From NCBI GenBank assembly GCA_963850205.1, contig CAWKKJ010000006.1, positions 4,827 through 68,826 of the forward strand: a DNA stretch of 64,000 nucleotides, written 5' to 3'. Origin of the DNA: JACVRW01 sp963850205 (GTDB taxonomy: Bacteria > Actinomycetota > Thermoleophilia > Solirubrobacterales > Thermoleophilaceae). The stretch's first letter is position 1. Each line of letters begins with the position of its first letter. The notes under the pieces are model-generated. The model was given only the letters and a program-made list of their open reading frames with translations. It did not search any database and was not told where the DNA came from. Below, in pieces: positions 40,303-50,079 of this stretch. The translations under genes were made by a program, and so were the position numbers.

Positions 40303-40947
40303 TCAAGTGTAAACCAGCATTTCCGCGGCGATCCACAGCGCCTCCTCCACGCTGATCCGCGGCACGCCCTTGACGCCCAGCGCGCACAGCACCATGCGCT
40401 CGGTGTCCGGGGTGACGCCCGTGTCGTCGCCCGCCTGGCCCAGCACCAGGGCCACCGGCCGGGTGCGGTCCGCGATCACGATCTGGCGCGCGGACAGTGG
40501 TCGTGCCGGTCCCAGCGACTCGCCGGAGGCGGCGAGCCGCAGACCGAGGCTCGCGCCGACGCGATCCGCGTCGAGGGCCAGCAACGGCACTCCCGTCTCG
40601 GCGATGGCGATGGTGAGGGCGTCGTCCAGCAGGTTCTCCGAGCGCAGTCCGCCATGGCGCAGCCGCTCGAGCGCGATGGCCTCCACCGGGGTGCGATCGC
40701 TGTCGGGGTCGATTCCCACCTGGCGCGCGAACACGCGGTAGGCCCAGGGGACGGGATCCTGGCGCATGTGGATGACCCGGCCGCCGGTGTAGCGGTCGGC
40801 CAGCGAGCGCAGGCGCTGCTTGACCTCGGGAGGCGAGGGACCGGAGGCGGCGTCCACCGGCGCCCAGATCAGGCCGAGCGCGGGGAACTCCTGAGCCAGC
40901 TCCGGCTCGATCCAGCCGTCGGTGAGGTCGAGCGCGAGGTCGGTCAC
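40303..40947 (-). CDS. B3/B4-domain protein (PheRS-beta editing-domain-like)
   Basis: 214 aa from GTG 40947 (GTGA overlap with the redoxin stop). SPPEVKQRLRSLADRYTGGRVIHMRQDPVPWAYRVFARQVGIDPDSDRTPVEAIALERLRHGG followed by LLDDALTIAIAETGVPLLALDADRV and ERMVLCALGVKGVPRISVEEALWIAAEML is the complete B3/B4 fold that in phenylalanyl-tRNA synthetase removes mis-attached Tyr. Free-standing members are presumed tRNA or small-molecule hydrolases. Its location in a lipid-transport operon is unexplained. Confidence 0.82.
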   Translation of the reverse strand: MTDLALDLTDGWIEPELAQEFPALGLIWAPVDAASGPSPPEVKQRLRSLADRYTGGRVIHMRQDPVPWAYRVFARQVGIDPDSDRTPVEAIALERLRHGGLRSENLLDDALTIAIAETGVPLLALDADRVGASLGLRLAASGESLGPARPLSARQIVIADRTRPVALVLGQAGDDTGVTPDTERMVLCALGVKGVPRISVEEALWIAAEMLVYT

Positions 40948-41600
40948 AACAGCCGCGCGGCGTTCCGGCGCAGCTGGGCCTCGGTGAGGTTGCCCAGCCG
41001 CGTGACCCTCACCTTCCCTCCGGGGCGCGCGAATACCGTGATCGGACAGCCGCCCACGCCGTACAGGTTGGCCACCGCCCCGTCCTCGTCGATCGCCACC
41101 GGCTGCCGCCAGCCGCGGGCCCGCACCAGGCGGCGCAGCTCGTCCCGTTCCTTGCGGCTGAAGAAGACCGTGGCGAACTGGACCCCGTCGAGCTCCCGTC
41201 GCACCCGCTCGGTGCGATCCACCTGGGGATAGCAGTCGGCCCCGCGGTCGAAGATGAAGGTGAGCACCAGCGGCCGCCGGCGCAAACGGCACAGGTTCAC
41301 CACCTCTTCCGAGACGACCTCGCAGGCCGGCACGTCACCGGCGCGCTCCGGGCAGGGCCGCCGCTGGCAGACGTTCGCCTGGCCCTCGAGGCGGCCGAGC
41401 GCCGCCGGAGCGGCGAAGGGCTTCAGCTGCGAGCCGCGCGGCGGCCCGTTCAGCCCCTCGCCGCTGTTGGGAAGAGTCTGGACGAACAGGATCACCCCGA
41501 GGGTCATGAAGGCCAGGATCGCCACCAGCCAGGCGTACTTGTTACCCCGGCGCGGGACCTCGGGACGCCTCGGGGCCTTCTCGCTCCCGTTCGCGCTCAC
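40944..41600 (-). CDS. Membrane-anchored redoxin-like protein
   Basis: 218 aa from GTG 41600 (GTGA overlap). One N-terminal membrane helix (YAWLVAILAFMTLGVILFVQ) and an external domain. RRPLVLTFIFDRGADCYPQVDRTERVRRELDGVQFATVFFSRKERDELRRLVRARGWRQPVAIDEDGAVANLYGVGGCPITVFARPGGKV has the thioredoxin-fold layout, including a cis-Pro-like GGCPITVF. The usual CxxC is replaced by a lone Cys (ADCYPQ), so simple disulfide reduction is doubtful. Other Cys residues (VCQRRPC, ACEV, LCRL) suggest structural disulfides. Confidence 0.75.
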   Translation of the reverse strand: MSANGSEKAPRRPEVPRRGNKYAWLVAILAFMTLGVILFVQTLPNSGEGLNGPPRGSQLKPFAAPAALGRLEGQANVCQRRPCPERAGDVPACEVVSEEVVNLCRLRRRPLVLTFIFDRGADCYPQVDRTERVRRELDGVQFATVFFSRKERDELRRLVRARGWRQPVAIDEDGAVANLYGVGGCPITVFARPGGKVRVTRLGNLTEAQLRRNAARLL

Positions 41601-44266
41601 GGCGCGTCGGCCTGCGCCCGCCGCCGGCGCCCGGCACGCGCGTCCCGCAGCCAGGGCCGCGGGTCGAGGTCACGGACCCGGAAGGGTCCATGCTGCTCCG
41701 CCCACACGAGCGCCGCGGGCAGCACCACCATCACCCCCAGCAGCGAGACGGCGAGGTCCACCACCGTCACGATCCCGAAGTCACGCAGCATCCGGATGTC
41801 GGAGGCGATCAGGGCGGCGAAGCCGGCGATGGCCGTCGCCCCCGAGGCCAGCACCGCGGCCCCCGTGGAGGCGTAGGCGAGCTCGATGGCCCGCGCCGGC
41901 CCGGCGCCGGCAGCCCGCTCCTGGCGATAGCGCGACGACAGCAGCACGCTGAACTCCGTGGAGATCGCGACCACCAGCGCGCCCAGTGTCACCGACATTG
42001 GGTTCAACTCCACCGCGAGGGGCCCGGGCAGCAGGCCGAGCAGGAACAGCACGCCGCCCGACCAGCCCGTGGCCAGCACGATCGGTATCAGGGGCACCGC
42101 GGCAGCGCGGGTCGAGCGCCAGGCCACCAGCAGCACGAGGAAGACCCCGAGCAGCGCGGCCACCAGCGCCAGCCCCCGGCGCACAGGGGACGAGAGCGCG
42201 GCGTTGGCCTCGGCCACGAGCACGGGCAGGCCCGCTACGGCGGCCTCCACGCCGGGTGGCGGATCGAGCCGCCGCTTGATGTCGTCCACCACCTCCTTCT
42301 GGCGCGCGAGCGGCATCAGGCGGATCCCGAAGGCCAGGTTGGCGGTCTTGCGGTCGCGCGTGACCACACCCTGCGAGAGGTAGGCCGGCACGGTGTCGAG
42401 CAGCCGGCGTGCACCGGCGCCACCGCCGCCGGTGGTGGCGAGCAGGTCGGGCAGTGAGAGAGCGGGGCAGAGCTCGGGCGGGTCCTTGGCCTGCCCGCAG
42501 CGCTTGCCGGCGCGGTACCCGTTCGCACGCAGCACGTCCCGCTGAAAGCGGGTCATCCAGGCCACGACCTTCGGGTCGGTGACGTCGTCGGCGCGCACGG
42601 TCACGTCGATCTCGCCCGCCACCCCGGTCTCCTCCTGCAGCACCGTCACGTCCTTCAGCGCCTGGAGGTCGCGCGGCACCAGCTCGCGCACGTCGGACAC
42701 CACCTCGCTCTGCGTGTCGAGCGCGAGCCCGGCCACCGCGATCACCGCCGCGATCGCCAGCACCCGGCGCGGGCGCGCCAGCGCCACCCCGAGCGCCCGC
42801 CAGGCGGCGTCGGCCAGGCGCTCGCGGCCGGCGTGCACCAGCGGATGCGTGAGACGCGGGGCCGCGGGCGGTCGCGGAGGGCCGCCCCGGAAGCGGGCCA
42901 GGGCGGCGAACCCGGCGCAGAGCGCGCACGCCAGGGCCAGCCCGATCCCGAGCACGAGCAGCGCCCCGAAGGAGCGGACCATCGGCACGGGCGAGCTGAG
43001 CAGCACCAGAAAGCCCACCGCCGTCGCCACGCCGGCCGTGACGATGGTGGGACCGCCGGCCCCGGCGGCCGCGATGGCCGACTCGGCGGCCGGACGGCCG
43101 GGCCGGCGCTCCTGCTCCTCGTCGAAGCGGGCCTGGAACTGGATCGCGTAGTCCACCGCCAGGCCGATCAGCACCGGCAGCACCGCGATCGAGGCCATGG
43201 TCAGGCCGCCGCCCGCGAGCGAGAGAGCGCCGAAGGTCATGCCCGTGGCGGCAAGGGCGAGAGCCAGCGGCAACAGCCGCAGCCGGCTGCGGAACACGAG
43301 CGCCAGCGTGGCGGCCATGACCAGCAGGGCGGCACCCAGGAGAACCAGGATCGAGCGCTCCACCGCGTCCGCCAGCGCGTTGATCACCACCGGCACGCCC
43401 GTCACCACGTAGCGCGCGCCCTCGCGGGGCTGGAAGGCCTTCTCGCCGGCGGCGTGCTCGACCAGCGCGATCGCCCGGCGGCGCTCGGCATCGCTGAGGT
43501 CGGGCCGCATGCGGACCTGGATCAGGGCCGAGTTCTTCGAGGGAAAGAGGTAGGCGAAGCGCGACTTGGGCACCCCCGCGTCCCCCGCCGAGCTGTCGAA
43601 CACCAGCGTGGAGACGAACTGGGTGTTGTCGATGCTGGGCGCCTGAGGGCTCAGGCCGTAGCGCAGCGCCAGCGCCAGCAGGTCGCGCGTGAAGTCCGCG
43701 TTCACCGCCTCGGAGGCGGCCCGCGCCAGGCGCTGCTGCTCGGCCGGCGGATCGCCGCGGCGGCGGGACAGCGCCCGGGCCGCGCTCGCCGCCCGGCGGG
43801 CCCGCGTCCGGTTCGCCTCCTGGCGGGCCACCAGCTCGTCCCGGATCCGGCTGGCGGCGGTGTTGATGAAGGTGCCCGGGCCGTAGACCACCTGCGCGGG
43901 CTTGGTCTCGGCCAGCTCGCGGCACACCGCGGGCAGCGAGCCCAGGCCGCGCTCGTTGTCGGGCACGTTGCCCGACAGGCAGCCCTCCAGGGCCAGGACG
44001 CGCCCGAGATCCGCGGTCAGCACGGTCCGGGTGAGCTCGCCCTTGACCAGCACCAGCACGGCCTCGTCGCCGAAGTCCTGCTTGAAGCGCTCGGTGGCGT
44101 CGTAGGTCTCCGAGCCGCGGTCGGTGAGCGTCTCGGTGGCGGCGCTGGGCTCCAGCCGCAGCGCCAGCGCGGCGCCGCCCAGGGCGGCCGCCGCGGTGAG
44201 GACCAGCACCACCAGCGGCCGTCGCGTGACGACGCGCGCGATGCGGCGAAAGGCCTCCTGGGTCAC
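41597..44266 (-). CDS. MMPL/RND-type lipid exporter
   Basis: 889 aa, GTG 44266. Twelve predicted membrane helices in two halves, each with a large external loop: first after LVVLVLTAAAALGGAALALRL, second after VLAIAAVIAVAGLALDTQ. The charged helix-4 motif is seen as VLPVLIGLAVDYAIQFQARFDEEQ and in the second half as GALVVAISTEFSVLLSSRYRQE. This resembles HpnN/MMPL proteins that move hydrophobic lipids with the proton-motive force. 35 nt downstream of the sixth MCE gene; a shared lipid-export/import route is plausible. Confidence 0.88.
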   Translation of the reverse strand: MTQEAFRRIARVVTRRPLVVLVLTAAAALGGAALALRLEPSAATETLTDRGSETYDATERFKQDFGDEAVLVLVKGELTRTVLTADLGRVLALEGCLSGNVPDNERGLGSLPAVCRELAETKPAQVVYGPGTFINTAASRIRDELVARQEANRTRARRAASAARALSRRRGDPPAEQQRLARAASEAVNADFTRDLLALALRYGLSPQAPSIDNTQFVSTLVFDSSAGDAGVPKSRFAYLFPSKNSALIQVRMRPDLSDAERRRAIALVEHAAGEKAFQPREGARYVVTGVPVVINALADAVERSILVLLGAALLVMAATLALVFRSRLRLLPLALALAATGMTFGALSLAGGGLTMASIAVLPVLIGLAVDYAIQFQARFDEEQERRPGRPAAESAIAAAGAGGPTIVTAGVATAVGFLVLLSSPVPMVRSFGALLVLGIGLALACALCAGFAALARFRGGPPRPPAAPRLTHPLVHAGRERLADAAWRALGVALARPRRVLAIAAVIAVAGLALDTQSEVVSDVRELVPRDLQALKDVTVLQEETGVAGEIDVTVRADDVTDPKVVAWMTRFQRDVLRANGYRAGKRCGQAKDPPELCPALSLPDLLATTGGGGAGARRLLDTVPAYLSQGVVTRDRKTANLAFGIRLMPLARQKEVVDDIKRRLDPPPGVEAAVAGLPVLVAEANAALSSPVRRGLALVAALLGVFLVLLVAWRSTRAAAVPLIPIVLATGWSGGVLFLLGLLPGPLAVELNPMSVTLGALVVAISTEFSVLLSSRYRQERAAGAGPARAIELAYASTGAAVLASGATAIAGFAALIASDIRMLRDFGIVTVVDLAVSLLGVMVVLPAALVWAEQHGPFRVRDLDPRPWLRDARAGRRRRAQADAP

Positions 44267-44301
44267 GGGGTCAGCTTAGAATCCGCGAGTTCGGCTAGCG
44301 C

Positions 44302-45810
44302 TCACTCGCCCAGCGGCTCCAGCGCCGGGAAGACGCCGCCCTGGCCCACCTGGCGGCCGAGCGGCGACTGCGGGTCGCAGGGCGGCGCCGCGTTCGGGCC
44401 GTTGCCGCCGTTGCCGTAGGTGTAGTAGCTGATCAGGTTGAGCAGCTCCTGGGGCAGCCACTGGGCCTGGGCGGCGGGAAGAGCCGGCACCGGCGTGGAG
44501 CCGCAGAGATAGGAGCCGAAGACCTCCAGGTGCCGCTCGGTGCGCAGCTTCTCGTACCCGCCGGGCGCGATGTAGGGGTTCGAGCGGTTGGTGGAAAGGC
44601 GCGTGGGATAGCCCGCCATCATCTCCGGGTTGGTCGGGTTCTGGGTGCGGAGATAGTGCAGCACCTGGCCGGGGTCGCTCTGACCGCCCGTCTGCGCCTG
44701 GGTCACGGCCGTGTCGTTGGCAAAGAACGCGGTGATCTCGCGCTTGTACAAGCCGAGGTAGTCCACGATGGGCGTGAGCTGACGCAGGAAGGGATCGACC
44801 CGCCGGAGCAGCGGACGGGTGTTGTCGAGCACCTGCTCGATGGCGGGGAGGCCGCGGCGGGACACGCGCAGGAGCGGATCGAGGTCCTGGAACAGATCGC
44901 GCAGGTCGGGAGCCAGCGCCTCCAGGTCGATCAGCGTGGGCGACAGCTCACGCGCCGCGGGGCGCAGCTGGCTCACGAGCGGGTCGGTCTCCTCGGCGAA
45001 GCGGGTGAGCCGGCGGGTGGTGACCCGGCTCTCTCGCAGGAAGGTCGGCAGCACCCGGAAGGTGTCGGCGAGCTGCTCGTTGCGCCGGGCGGTGACCTCC
45101 CACACGCGGTTGGAGTTGACGATCAGGTCGCGCAGCTGGCCCTGGCGCTCGGTCAGAGCCTCGAAGACCACGCCCGTGTCACGCACGAGCCGGCGGGTGT
45201 CGCCGCTCTGGCGGCGCAGGGTGGCCAGCACCTCGTCGGTCTCCTCGGCGAAGGGTGTGAGGTTGCCGAGTGCCGCGCTGATCTCCTCCCCGTTCCCGCG
45301 CACGGCCTGGCCCTGCTGGTCGAGCCAGGTGGAGAAGCGGCTGCGGGTGAGGGGGTCGAACGTGCGCAGGATCTCGTCCAGCTCGACGGTGTCCGACACC
45401 TGCCCCTGGGCCAGGTTGCCCCCGTCGGCCACCGTGCCGGACTCGTCGCTGCCCGGCGAGAGCTCCACGTAGGTCTCCCCCAGCAGGGTCTTCTGGCGCA
45501 GGATGGCGCGCGCGTCGCGGGGGATCGGCGCGTAGCGCGGATCGATCTCCACCACGGTGTCGGTGAGGCCGGTCTGCTCGTTGGGCTGCACGCTGCTCAC
45601 CGTGCCCACGGGTACGCCCGAGATCCGGACCTCCGCCTCCTGGGCGAGCTGCGTGGCCTCCGGGAAGGCGACCTTGAGCCGGTAGCTGTCCGGTCGCAGG
45701 GGCACCGAGCCGCCGAAGGAGATCCAGAGGAACAGCAGGATCCCGAAGCACGACAGGGTGAAGGCCACCATCGCCACGATGCGGCCGACGCTGGGCGCCT
45801 GCTTGATCAT
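44302..45810 (-). CDS. MCE-family protein 6
   Basis: 502 aa from ATG 45810 (ATGA overlap). One membrane helix at residues ~9-32, MCE domain (RLKVAFPEATQLAQEAEVRISGVPVGTVSSVQ...DARAILRQKTLLGETYVELSPGS), long helical stalk to ~residue 350, then an extracytoplasmic segment rich in Asn/Pro (YPTRLSTNRSNPYIAPGGYEKLR) with two Cys (YLCGST, PPCDPQ). Longest C-terminal globular region of the six. Last MCE of the set; followed by the MMPL gene. As part of an MCE tube it should carry lipid between envelope layers. Confidence 0.9.
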   Translation of the reverse strand: MIKQAPSVGRIVAMVAFTLSCFGILLFLWISFGGSVPLRPDSYRLKVAFPEATQLAQEAEVRISGVPVGTVSSVQPNEQTGLTDTVVEIDPRYAPIPRDARAILRQKTLLGETYVELSPGSDESGTVADGGNLAQGQVSDTVELDEILRTFDPLTRSRFSTWLDQQGQAVRGNGEEISAALGNLTPFAEETDEVLATLRRQSGDTRRLVRDTGVVFEALTERQGQLRDLIVNSNRVWEVTARRNEQLADTFRVLPTFLRESRVTTRRLTRFAEETDPLVSQLRPAARELSPTLIDLEALAPDLRDLFQDLDPLLRVSRRGLPAIEQVLDNTRPLLRRVDPFLRQLTPIVDYLGLYKREITAFFANDTAVTQAQTGGQSDPGQVLHYLRTQNPTNPEMMAGYPTRLSTNRSNPYIAPGGYEKLRTERHLEVFGSYLCGSTPVPALPAAQAQWLPQELLNLISYYTYGNGGNGPNAAPPCDPQSPLGRQVGQGGVFPALEPLGE

Positions 45811-47222
45811 GGGGTGACTCCGGTCACCGGCGGCGAGGTGCCGGGCTGGGTGAGCGGGATGTCGTACAGAACCGGCGGCGGGTTCTGCGGGCAGATGGCC
45901 GCCTCGTTGGGGAAGTTGGCCAGGCGGGTGAGCATCCCCAGCTGGGCGTTGCCCAGGACGATCTGCTCGAGCGTCGAGAAGTCCGGACAGGGCAGCAGGA
46001 CCACGCCGCGGACCATCGGACCGTGGGCGTCCTGGGTGGTCGAGAGCAGCGACCCTGCGTGCGCGGCCCACCCGCTCCACCACAAGTAAGAGTTGTTGTC
46101 GGCCCCGGGCGGGTCGTAGGCCAGCGTGTTGAAGAAGGAGTTCAGGACCTTGAAGCTCCTGGTGAGCCGCGGCGTGACCGGGGCCAGCTCCTCGGTCGCG
46201 GCCCGCAGCTCATGTACCGGCGGCTGCGCATCCCGGGCAAACGGCCGGACCTGGTCGCGGATGATCGGGGTGGTCTCGGTGAAGAAGGGCCGCTGGGCGC
46301 GCAGCGCCGGGGCCAGCTCGCGGGCGAACGGCCGCAGGCTCTCGAGCGTCGGACCCAGCTCGGCGGCCAGCGCGTCCACGTCACGCAGGGTGGTGGCCGT
46401 CTGCGCCAGGGTGCCCGGGAAGAGCTGAAGCGCCTCGCGCAGGCTGGCCTCCTCCTGCGCGAAGGCCTCGAAGTTGGCGTTCGCGCCGTCCACCAGCGAG
46501 GCCAGCTGCTCGTCCTTGCTCCCCAGCTCGGTGACCAGCTGCTGGAAGGAGTGGATGGCCCGGCGGATGTTCCGCCGCCGCTCGGCCAGCAGCCCGGTGA
46601 GGCGCTTGGCGTCGCGGGAGGTGGGCTCGAAGCGCTTGAAGGTCTCGCGCAGGTCCTGCGGCGCGCTCTGGACGCCCTCGGCGCCGTCGTCGGCCAGCGC
46701 CCTCCCGCCGTCGTTGAGCAGGATGCGCAGATACGCGCGGGTGTCGCCGTCGAGGGTGCCGAGCACCTCGTCGGCGTTCACGTCCGGCAGCGTGTTGGAC
46801 ACCCTCACCCGACCGCCCTCTTCCACCCGGCCGGCCTCCGGGCTGCCCGGGTCGAGCGACAGGATCATGTCCTTGAGCCCGGTCTTGGGCCGCAGCAGGA
46901 TCGACGCGTCCTTGTAGATCGGGCGGTACTTCTCCTTGATCCGCATCGTCACGACCGCGGTGCCGTCCTCGAGGTTCACCTCGCCGACCTCGCCCACCTT
47001 GACCCCTGCGACGTTCACGGTCTGGCCCTGGCCCGGGACCACGGCCTGCGCGGTGGAGAGCTGTGCCTCGACCTCGTAGAAGCTGGTGCCCAGCACAGGC
47101 ACCCACGGGGGCAGGTAGAAGCGCTGGTTGGACAGGATGAAGCCGCCGATGCCCAGGGCGAGCACGACGAGGAAGATCACGGCCACGAACACCCGGGCCT
47201 GCTTGCTGATCTGCCGCCTCAC
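45807..47222 (-). CDS. MCE-family protein 5
   Basis: 471 aa from GTG 47222 (GTGA overlap; a longer frame lies inside the upstream gene). Membrane helix RVFVAVIFLVVLALGIGGFIL, MCE domain (YEVEAQLSTAQAVVPGQGQTVNVAGVKVGEVGEVNLEDG...ILLRPKTGLKDMILSLDPGS), then a helical stalk and a C-terminal module with an aromatic run (NSYLWWSGWAAHAGSLL) and a Cys pair (LLPCPD, AICPQN). Unlike the others, the Trp-rich patch may face a membrane or lipid. Confidence 0.9.
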   Translation of the reverse strand: MRRQISKQARVFVAVIFLVVLALGIGGFILSNQRFYLPPWVPVLGTSFYEVEAQLSTAQAVVPGQGQTVNVAGVKVGEVGEVNLEDGTAVVTMRIKEKYRPIYKDASILLRPKTGLKDMILSLDPGSPEAGRVEEGGRVRVSNTLPDVNADEVLGTLDGDTRAYLRILLNDGGRALADDGAEGVQSAPQDLRETFKRFEPTSRDAKRLTGLLAERRRNIRRAIHSFQQLVTELGSKDEQLASLVDGANANFEAFAQEEASLREALQLFPGTLAQTATTLRDVDALAAELGPTLESLRPFARELAPALRAQRPFFTETTPIIRDQVRPFARDAQPPVHELRAATEELAPVTPRLTRSFKVLNSFFNTLAYDPPGADNNSYLWWSGWAAHAGSLLSTTQDAHGPMVRGVVLLPCPDFSTLEQIVLGNAQLGMLTRLANFPNEAAICPQNPPPVLYDIPLTQPGTSPPVTGVTP

Positions 47223-48661
47223 GGCCCCGGTCCGATCCGCGCGGAGTTCAGGTTGGGCACCGGCTGGGCCCGGCACTTGGCCTGGCGCCGGTAGGGCGGC
47301 TTCGGGCCGCGGGCGGGGCGAGTGCCCAGCGGTGGCGCCGTGGCGTTGCCGAAGCGCGGGCCCACCGCGCCCACCGGCCCGGTCTGCACCGGGTAGGCGC
47401 CGCCGCCCGGCTGGAAGCGGGTGTACACGCCGTTCCCGGTGAAGTTCTGGCCGGCTCCGACAAAGCCCTGAAGGGCCTGGAAGAACTCCTGGTAGTTCTG
47501 CAGCCCGGTGCTCAGCGCGCCGTCCTCGATCACCGTCTCCCCGCTGGGCAGCACGATCCTGTACTGGCAGCGGTTGAAATCGTCGAACACCGGCAGCAGG
47601 TCCACCTGCCCGTCGACGAACTGGGCGAAGTCGTCGACCGCGGGCTGAAGGTCGTTCACGAGGCCCTGCAGCTCGGCGGGGGACACCAGCGCCCGGGCCT
47701 GGCGCAGCCAGGGGAAGCCGGCCTCGATCGTCGCCGGGGTCTCCCGGACGCCCGGGATCATCTCCAGCGCCCAGGCGCGCGTGGAGGGGAACGCCCGGTT
47801 GAGGTTGTCGAGCGCGGGCCGGGCCGCCTCCAGCACCTCGGGGAGCTCGCGAAGCGTCGCCTGGAGGTTGGCCTCCTCGGAGGCGAGCGCGCCCATCGTC
47901 ACGTTGAAGTTCGTGATCAGGTCCTTGAGCTGCTCCTCGCGGCTCGCGAACGCCCGCGTGACCTTCTGCTGTCCGGCCACCAGCCTCGACAGGTCGCGCA
48001 GCTCGGTGCCGAGCAGGGCCTGGTTTGTGGTCGCCGTGCCGCGCAGGGCGTCGGCCGAGTCGTCGAGCGAGTCGTTGAGCGCCTCGGCGCCGGTCTCACC
48101 CTGCACGTCGGGATCCTGGTCGTCGTCCTCGCCCGGCTGCGGCTGGCCGTTCAGCCCCTCGCCGTAGCCCTCGAGCAGGCGTTGCAGGTCCTCGCGCGTG
48201 CCGGTGGTCAGCGTGCCCAGCACCTGGTCGATCTGCACCGCCGCCGAGGTCTGGGAGGCGGGGATGGTGGCGCCGCCTTCCATCTCCCCGGCGTCCGGGG
48301 TCCCCGGCCGCACCTCCATGAAGAGGTTGCCCTCCAGGAAGATGCGCTGGCGGACCTTGATCTCGGCGTTCTCGTGGATCGGCAGCGCCTCGTCCTCGAG
48401 CTTCATCGTCACGCGCACACCGGGCGAGTCCCCGCCGATCGGCTCCACCGCGGAGACCTTCCCCACGTCCACACCCGCCACCCGCACCGCCGTGCCCTGG
48501 CGCACCGGGGGCGCGTTCTCGAACACGGCGCTGACCTCGAACGGACGGGTGAAGGGAATGTCCTTGCTGAAGGCCAGATAGCCCAGCACCACCACCAGCA
48601 CCAGGCCGATCAGGCCCACCTGGAACGCGGTGAGCCGGCCTCCGTGGCGCGCGGTCCTCAT
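47219..48661 (-). CDS. MCE-family protein 4
   Basis: 480 aa from ATG 48661 (ATGA overlap). Membrane helix FQVGLIGLVLVVVLGYLAF, MCE domain (FEVSAVFENAPPVRQGTAVRVAGVDVGKVSAV...IKVRQRIFLEGNLFMEVRPGTPD). An unusual acidic insert (PGEDDDQDPDVQGETG) interrupts the start of the stalk. C-terminus is basic and Pro-rich (RPARGPKPPYRRQ). Two Cys (NRCQYR, AKCRAQ). Confidence 0.9.
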   Translation of the reverse strand: MRTARHGGRLTAFQVGLIGLVLVVVLGYLAFSKDIPFTRPFEVSAVFENAPPVRQGTAVRVAGVDVGKVSAVEPIGGDSPGVRVTMKLEDEALPIHENAEIKVRQRIFLEGNLFMEVRPGTPDAGEMEGGATIPASQTSAAVQIDQVLGTLTTGTREDLQRLLEGYGEGLNGQPQPGEDDDQDPDVQGETGAEALNDSLDDSADALRGTATTNQALLGTELRDLSRLVAGQQKVTRAFASREEQLKDLITNFNVTMGALASEEANLQATLRELPEVLEAARPALDNLNRAFPSTRAWALEMIPGVRETPATIEAGFPWLRQARALVSPAELQGLVNDLQPAVDDFAQFVDGQVDLLPVFDDFNRCQYRIVLPSGETVIEDGALSTGLQNYQEFFQALQGFVGAGQNFTGNGVYTRFQPGGGAYPVQTGPVGAVGPRFGNATAPPLGTRPARGPKPPYRRQAKCRAQPVPNLNSARIGPGP

Positions 48662-50079
48662 CCGCCGCCTCCGCCGGCCCGGCGCTGGCCCTGGGTCCGT
48701 GTGCCCTGGTTGCCCGGCGCGTTGCCGATGGTGGTCCGGCCGGCGACGTACGGCTCGTTGGCGGCCTCGCACTCACGCGTCTGACCGGGCGAGGCGGTGT
48801 TGGGATAGGGGTTGGTGTGCAGGTGGTTGTTCGGCGCGGGCCCGTCGGCCGGGGCCGACGAGGGACCGATCTCGGTGTTGGGCCCGCCCGGTCCGGCGAC
48901 GATCTGGAAGCGCTGCCAGGTGCCGTTGCTGTCCCCGTCTGAGAGCAAGCTCGAGACGTTGCGGAAGAAGAGCGTCGCGTAGTTGCAGACCGTCTGGGCC
49001 GGTGTGACGAAGTCGAGCGTCGGGCGCAGCGACGACGACAGCCGCGTGAGCTGATCGATGCCCTGCCGCACCACCGGATCGCCGGAGAACTCGGCCAGCT
49101 CCTCGAACACGTCGGCCAGCTGCTCGTTGACCGGAGGCGTCTTGGGCAGCACCTCGGCACCGGCCTCGAAGGCGTCGGCCAGCACCGGCGCCAGCGCGGG
49201 CAGCCGGGCCACGCCCGGCCGCAGCTCCCTGAACAGCGCGGCGTTGTTCCTCAGGAAGGGGCGCTGCCGCGGGAAGTCGCGAATGCCCACCGCCTCGGTG
49301 AGCGGCCCCTCGCTGATCGTCTCCTGCAGGTAGGGGCGGGCGACCGACGACAGCGCGGTGAAGGTGGTGTCGAGGTTCGCGAACAGGTCGGCCTGGGTCT
49401 CGGCCACCGGCGCCGCCTCAGCCGCCGCGTCGCCGAGCTCACGGAAGAAGCGGTCGAGCCGGGTCTCGGGATCGGCCAGGTTCCTGGCCACCGGCTCCAG
49501 GTCCTCCAGCAGCGGCCGCAGCTCGGCCAGCGCCAGGTTGAGATCCTGACCGCGCCCGGCGAGGCCCTCGCCGTAACCGTCCAGCGAGTTGCGCGACCCC
49601 GCCCGGGCCTTCTCGTCGAACATGTTGAACAGGTCGTCGATCTCGACCACCTCGGGGCGGGCCCGGCTGATCGGGATCGTCGCGCCGTTCCTGAAGCCCG
49701 CCCGCCCGCTGCCCGGCCGCAGCTCGACGTACTTCAGGCCCAGCGCGGACCGTGGGCGCACCAGCAGGGCGGAGTCGGCCGGCAGCGGCTCGATCTCCTT
49801 GTCCAGCTTCATCGTGATCTGCGCGTAGGTGGAGCCGTCCTCGCGCTGCTTGGGCTCGATCGCCGACACCTGACCCACCCGCGCGCCGCCGATCCGGACC
49901 TCGAAGCCCTCCACCAGCTGGGCCGCGTTGGGCAGGTTGGCCTTGAGGTCGTAGGTGGGCACGAAGGGCAGCCCGGTGTTGGCGTTGTAGGACAGGAAGA
50001 CCGCGACGATCGTGACCAGCACGGTCACGGCGCCGACCAGCACCGGACTGGCGGCCAGGGCGGGGGCCGAGCGCCTCAT
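48658..50079 (-). CDS. MCE-family protein 3
   Basis: 473 aa from ATG 50079 (ATGA overlap). Helix ASPVLVGAVTVLVTIVAVFLSY; MCE domain (YDLKANLPNAAQLVEGFEVRIGGARVGQVSAIEP...LLVRPRSALGLKYVELRPGSG); stalk of predicted helix with repeated LEDLEPVARNLADPETRLD-type segments; a flexible C-terminus (Asn/Pro/Gly-rich, ending GGGGG). A conserved-looking TVCNYATLFFRNVSSLL patch follows the stalk. Confidence 0.9.
   Translation of the reverse strand: MRRSAPALAASPVLVGAVTVLVTIVAVFLSYNANTGLPFVPTYDLKANLPNAAQLVEGFEVRIGGARVGQVSAIEPKQREDGSTYAQITMKLDKEIEPLPADSALLVRPRSALGLKYVELRPGSGRAGFRNGATIPISRARPEVVEIDDLFNMFDEKARAGSRNSLDGYGEGLAGRGQDLNLALAELRPLLEDLEPVARNLADPETRLDRFFRELGDAAAEAAPVAETQADLFANLDTTFTALSSVARPYLQETISEGPLTEAVGIRDFPRQRPFLRNNAALFRELRPGVARLPALAPVLADAFEAGAEVLPKTPPVNEQLADVFEELAEFSGDPVVRQGIDQLTRLSSSLRPTLDFVTPAQTVCNYATLFFRNVSSLLSDGDSNGTWQRFQIVAGPGGPNTEIGPSSAPADGPAPNNHLHTNPYPNTASPGQTRECEAANEPYVAGRTTIGNAPGNQGTRTQGQRRAGGGGG

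Noticed and set aside
40948..41292. N-terminal extension of the B3/B4 protein
   Set aside because: That stretch is the out-of-frame shadow of the redoxin gene; GTG 40947 overlaps the redoxin stop as at neighbouring junctions.
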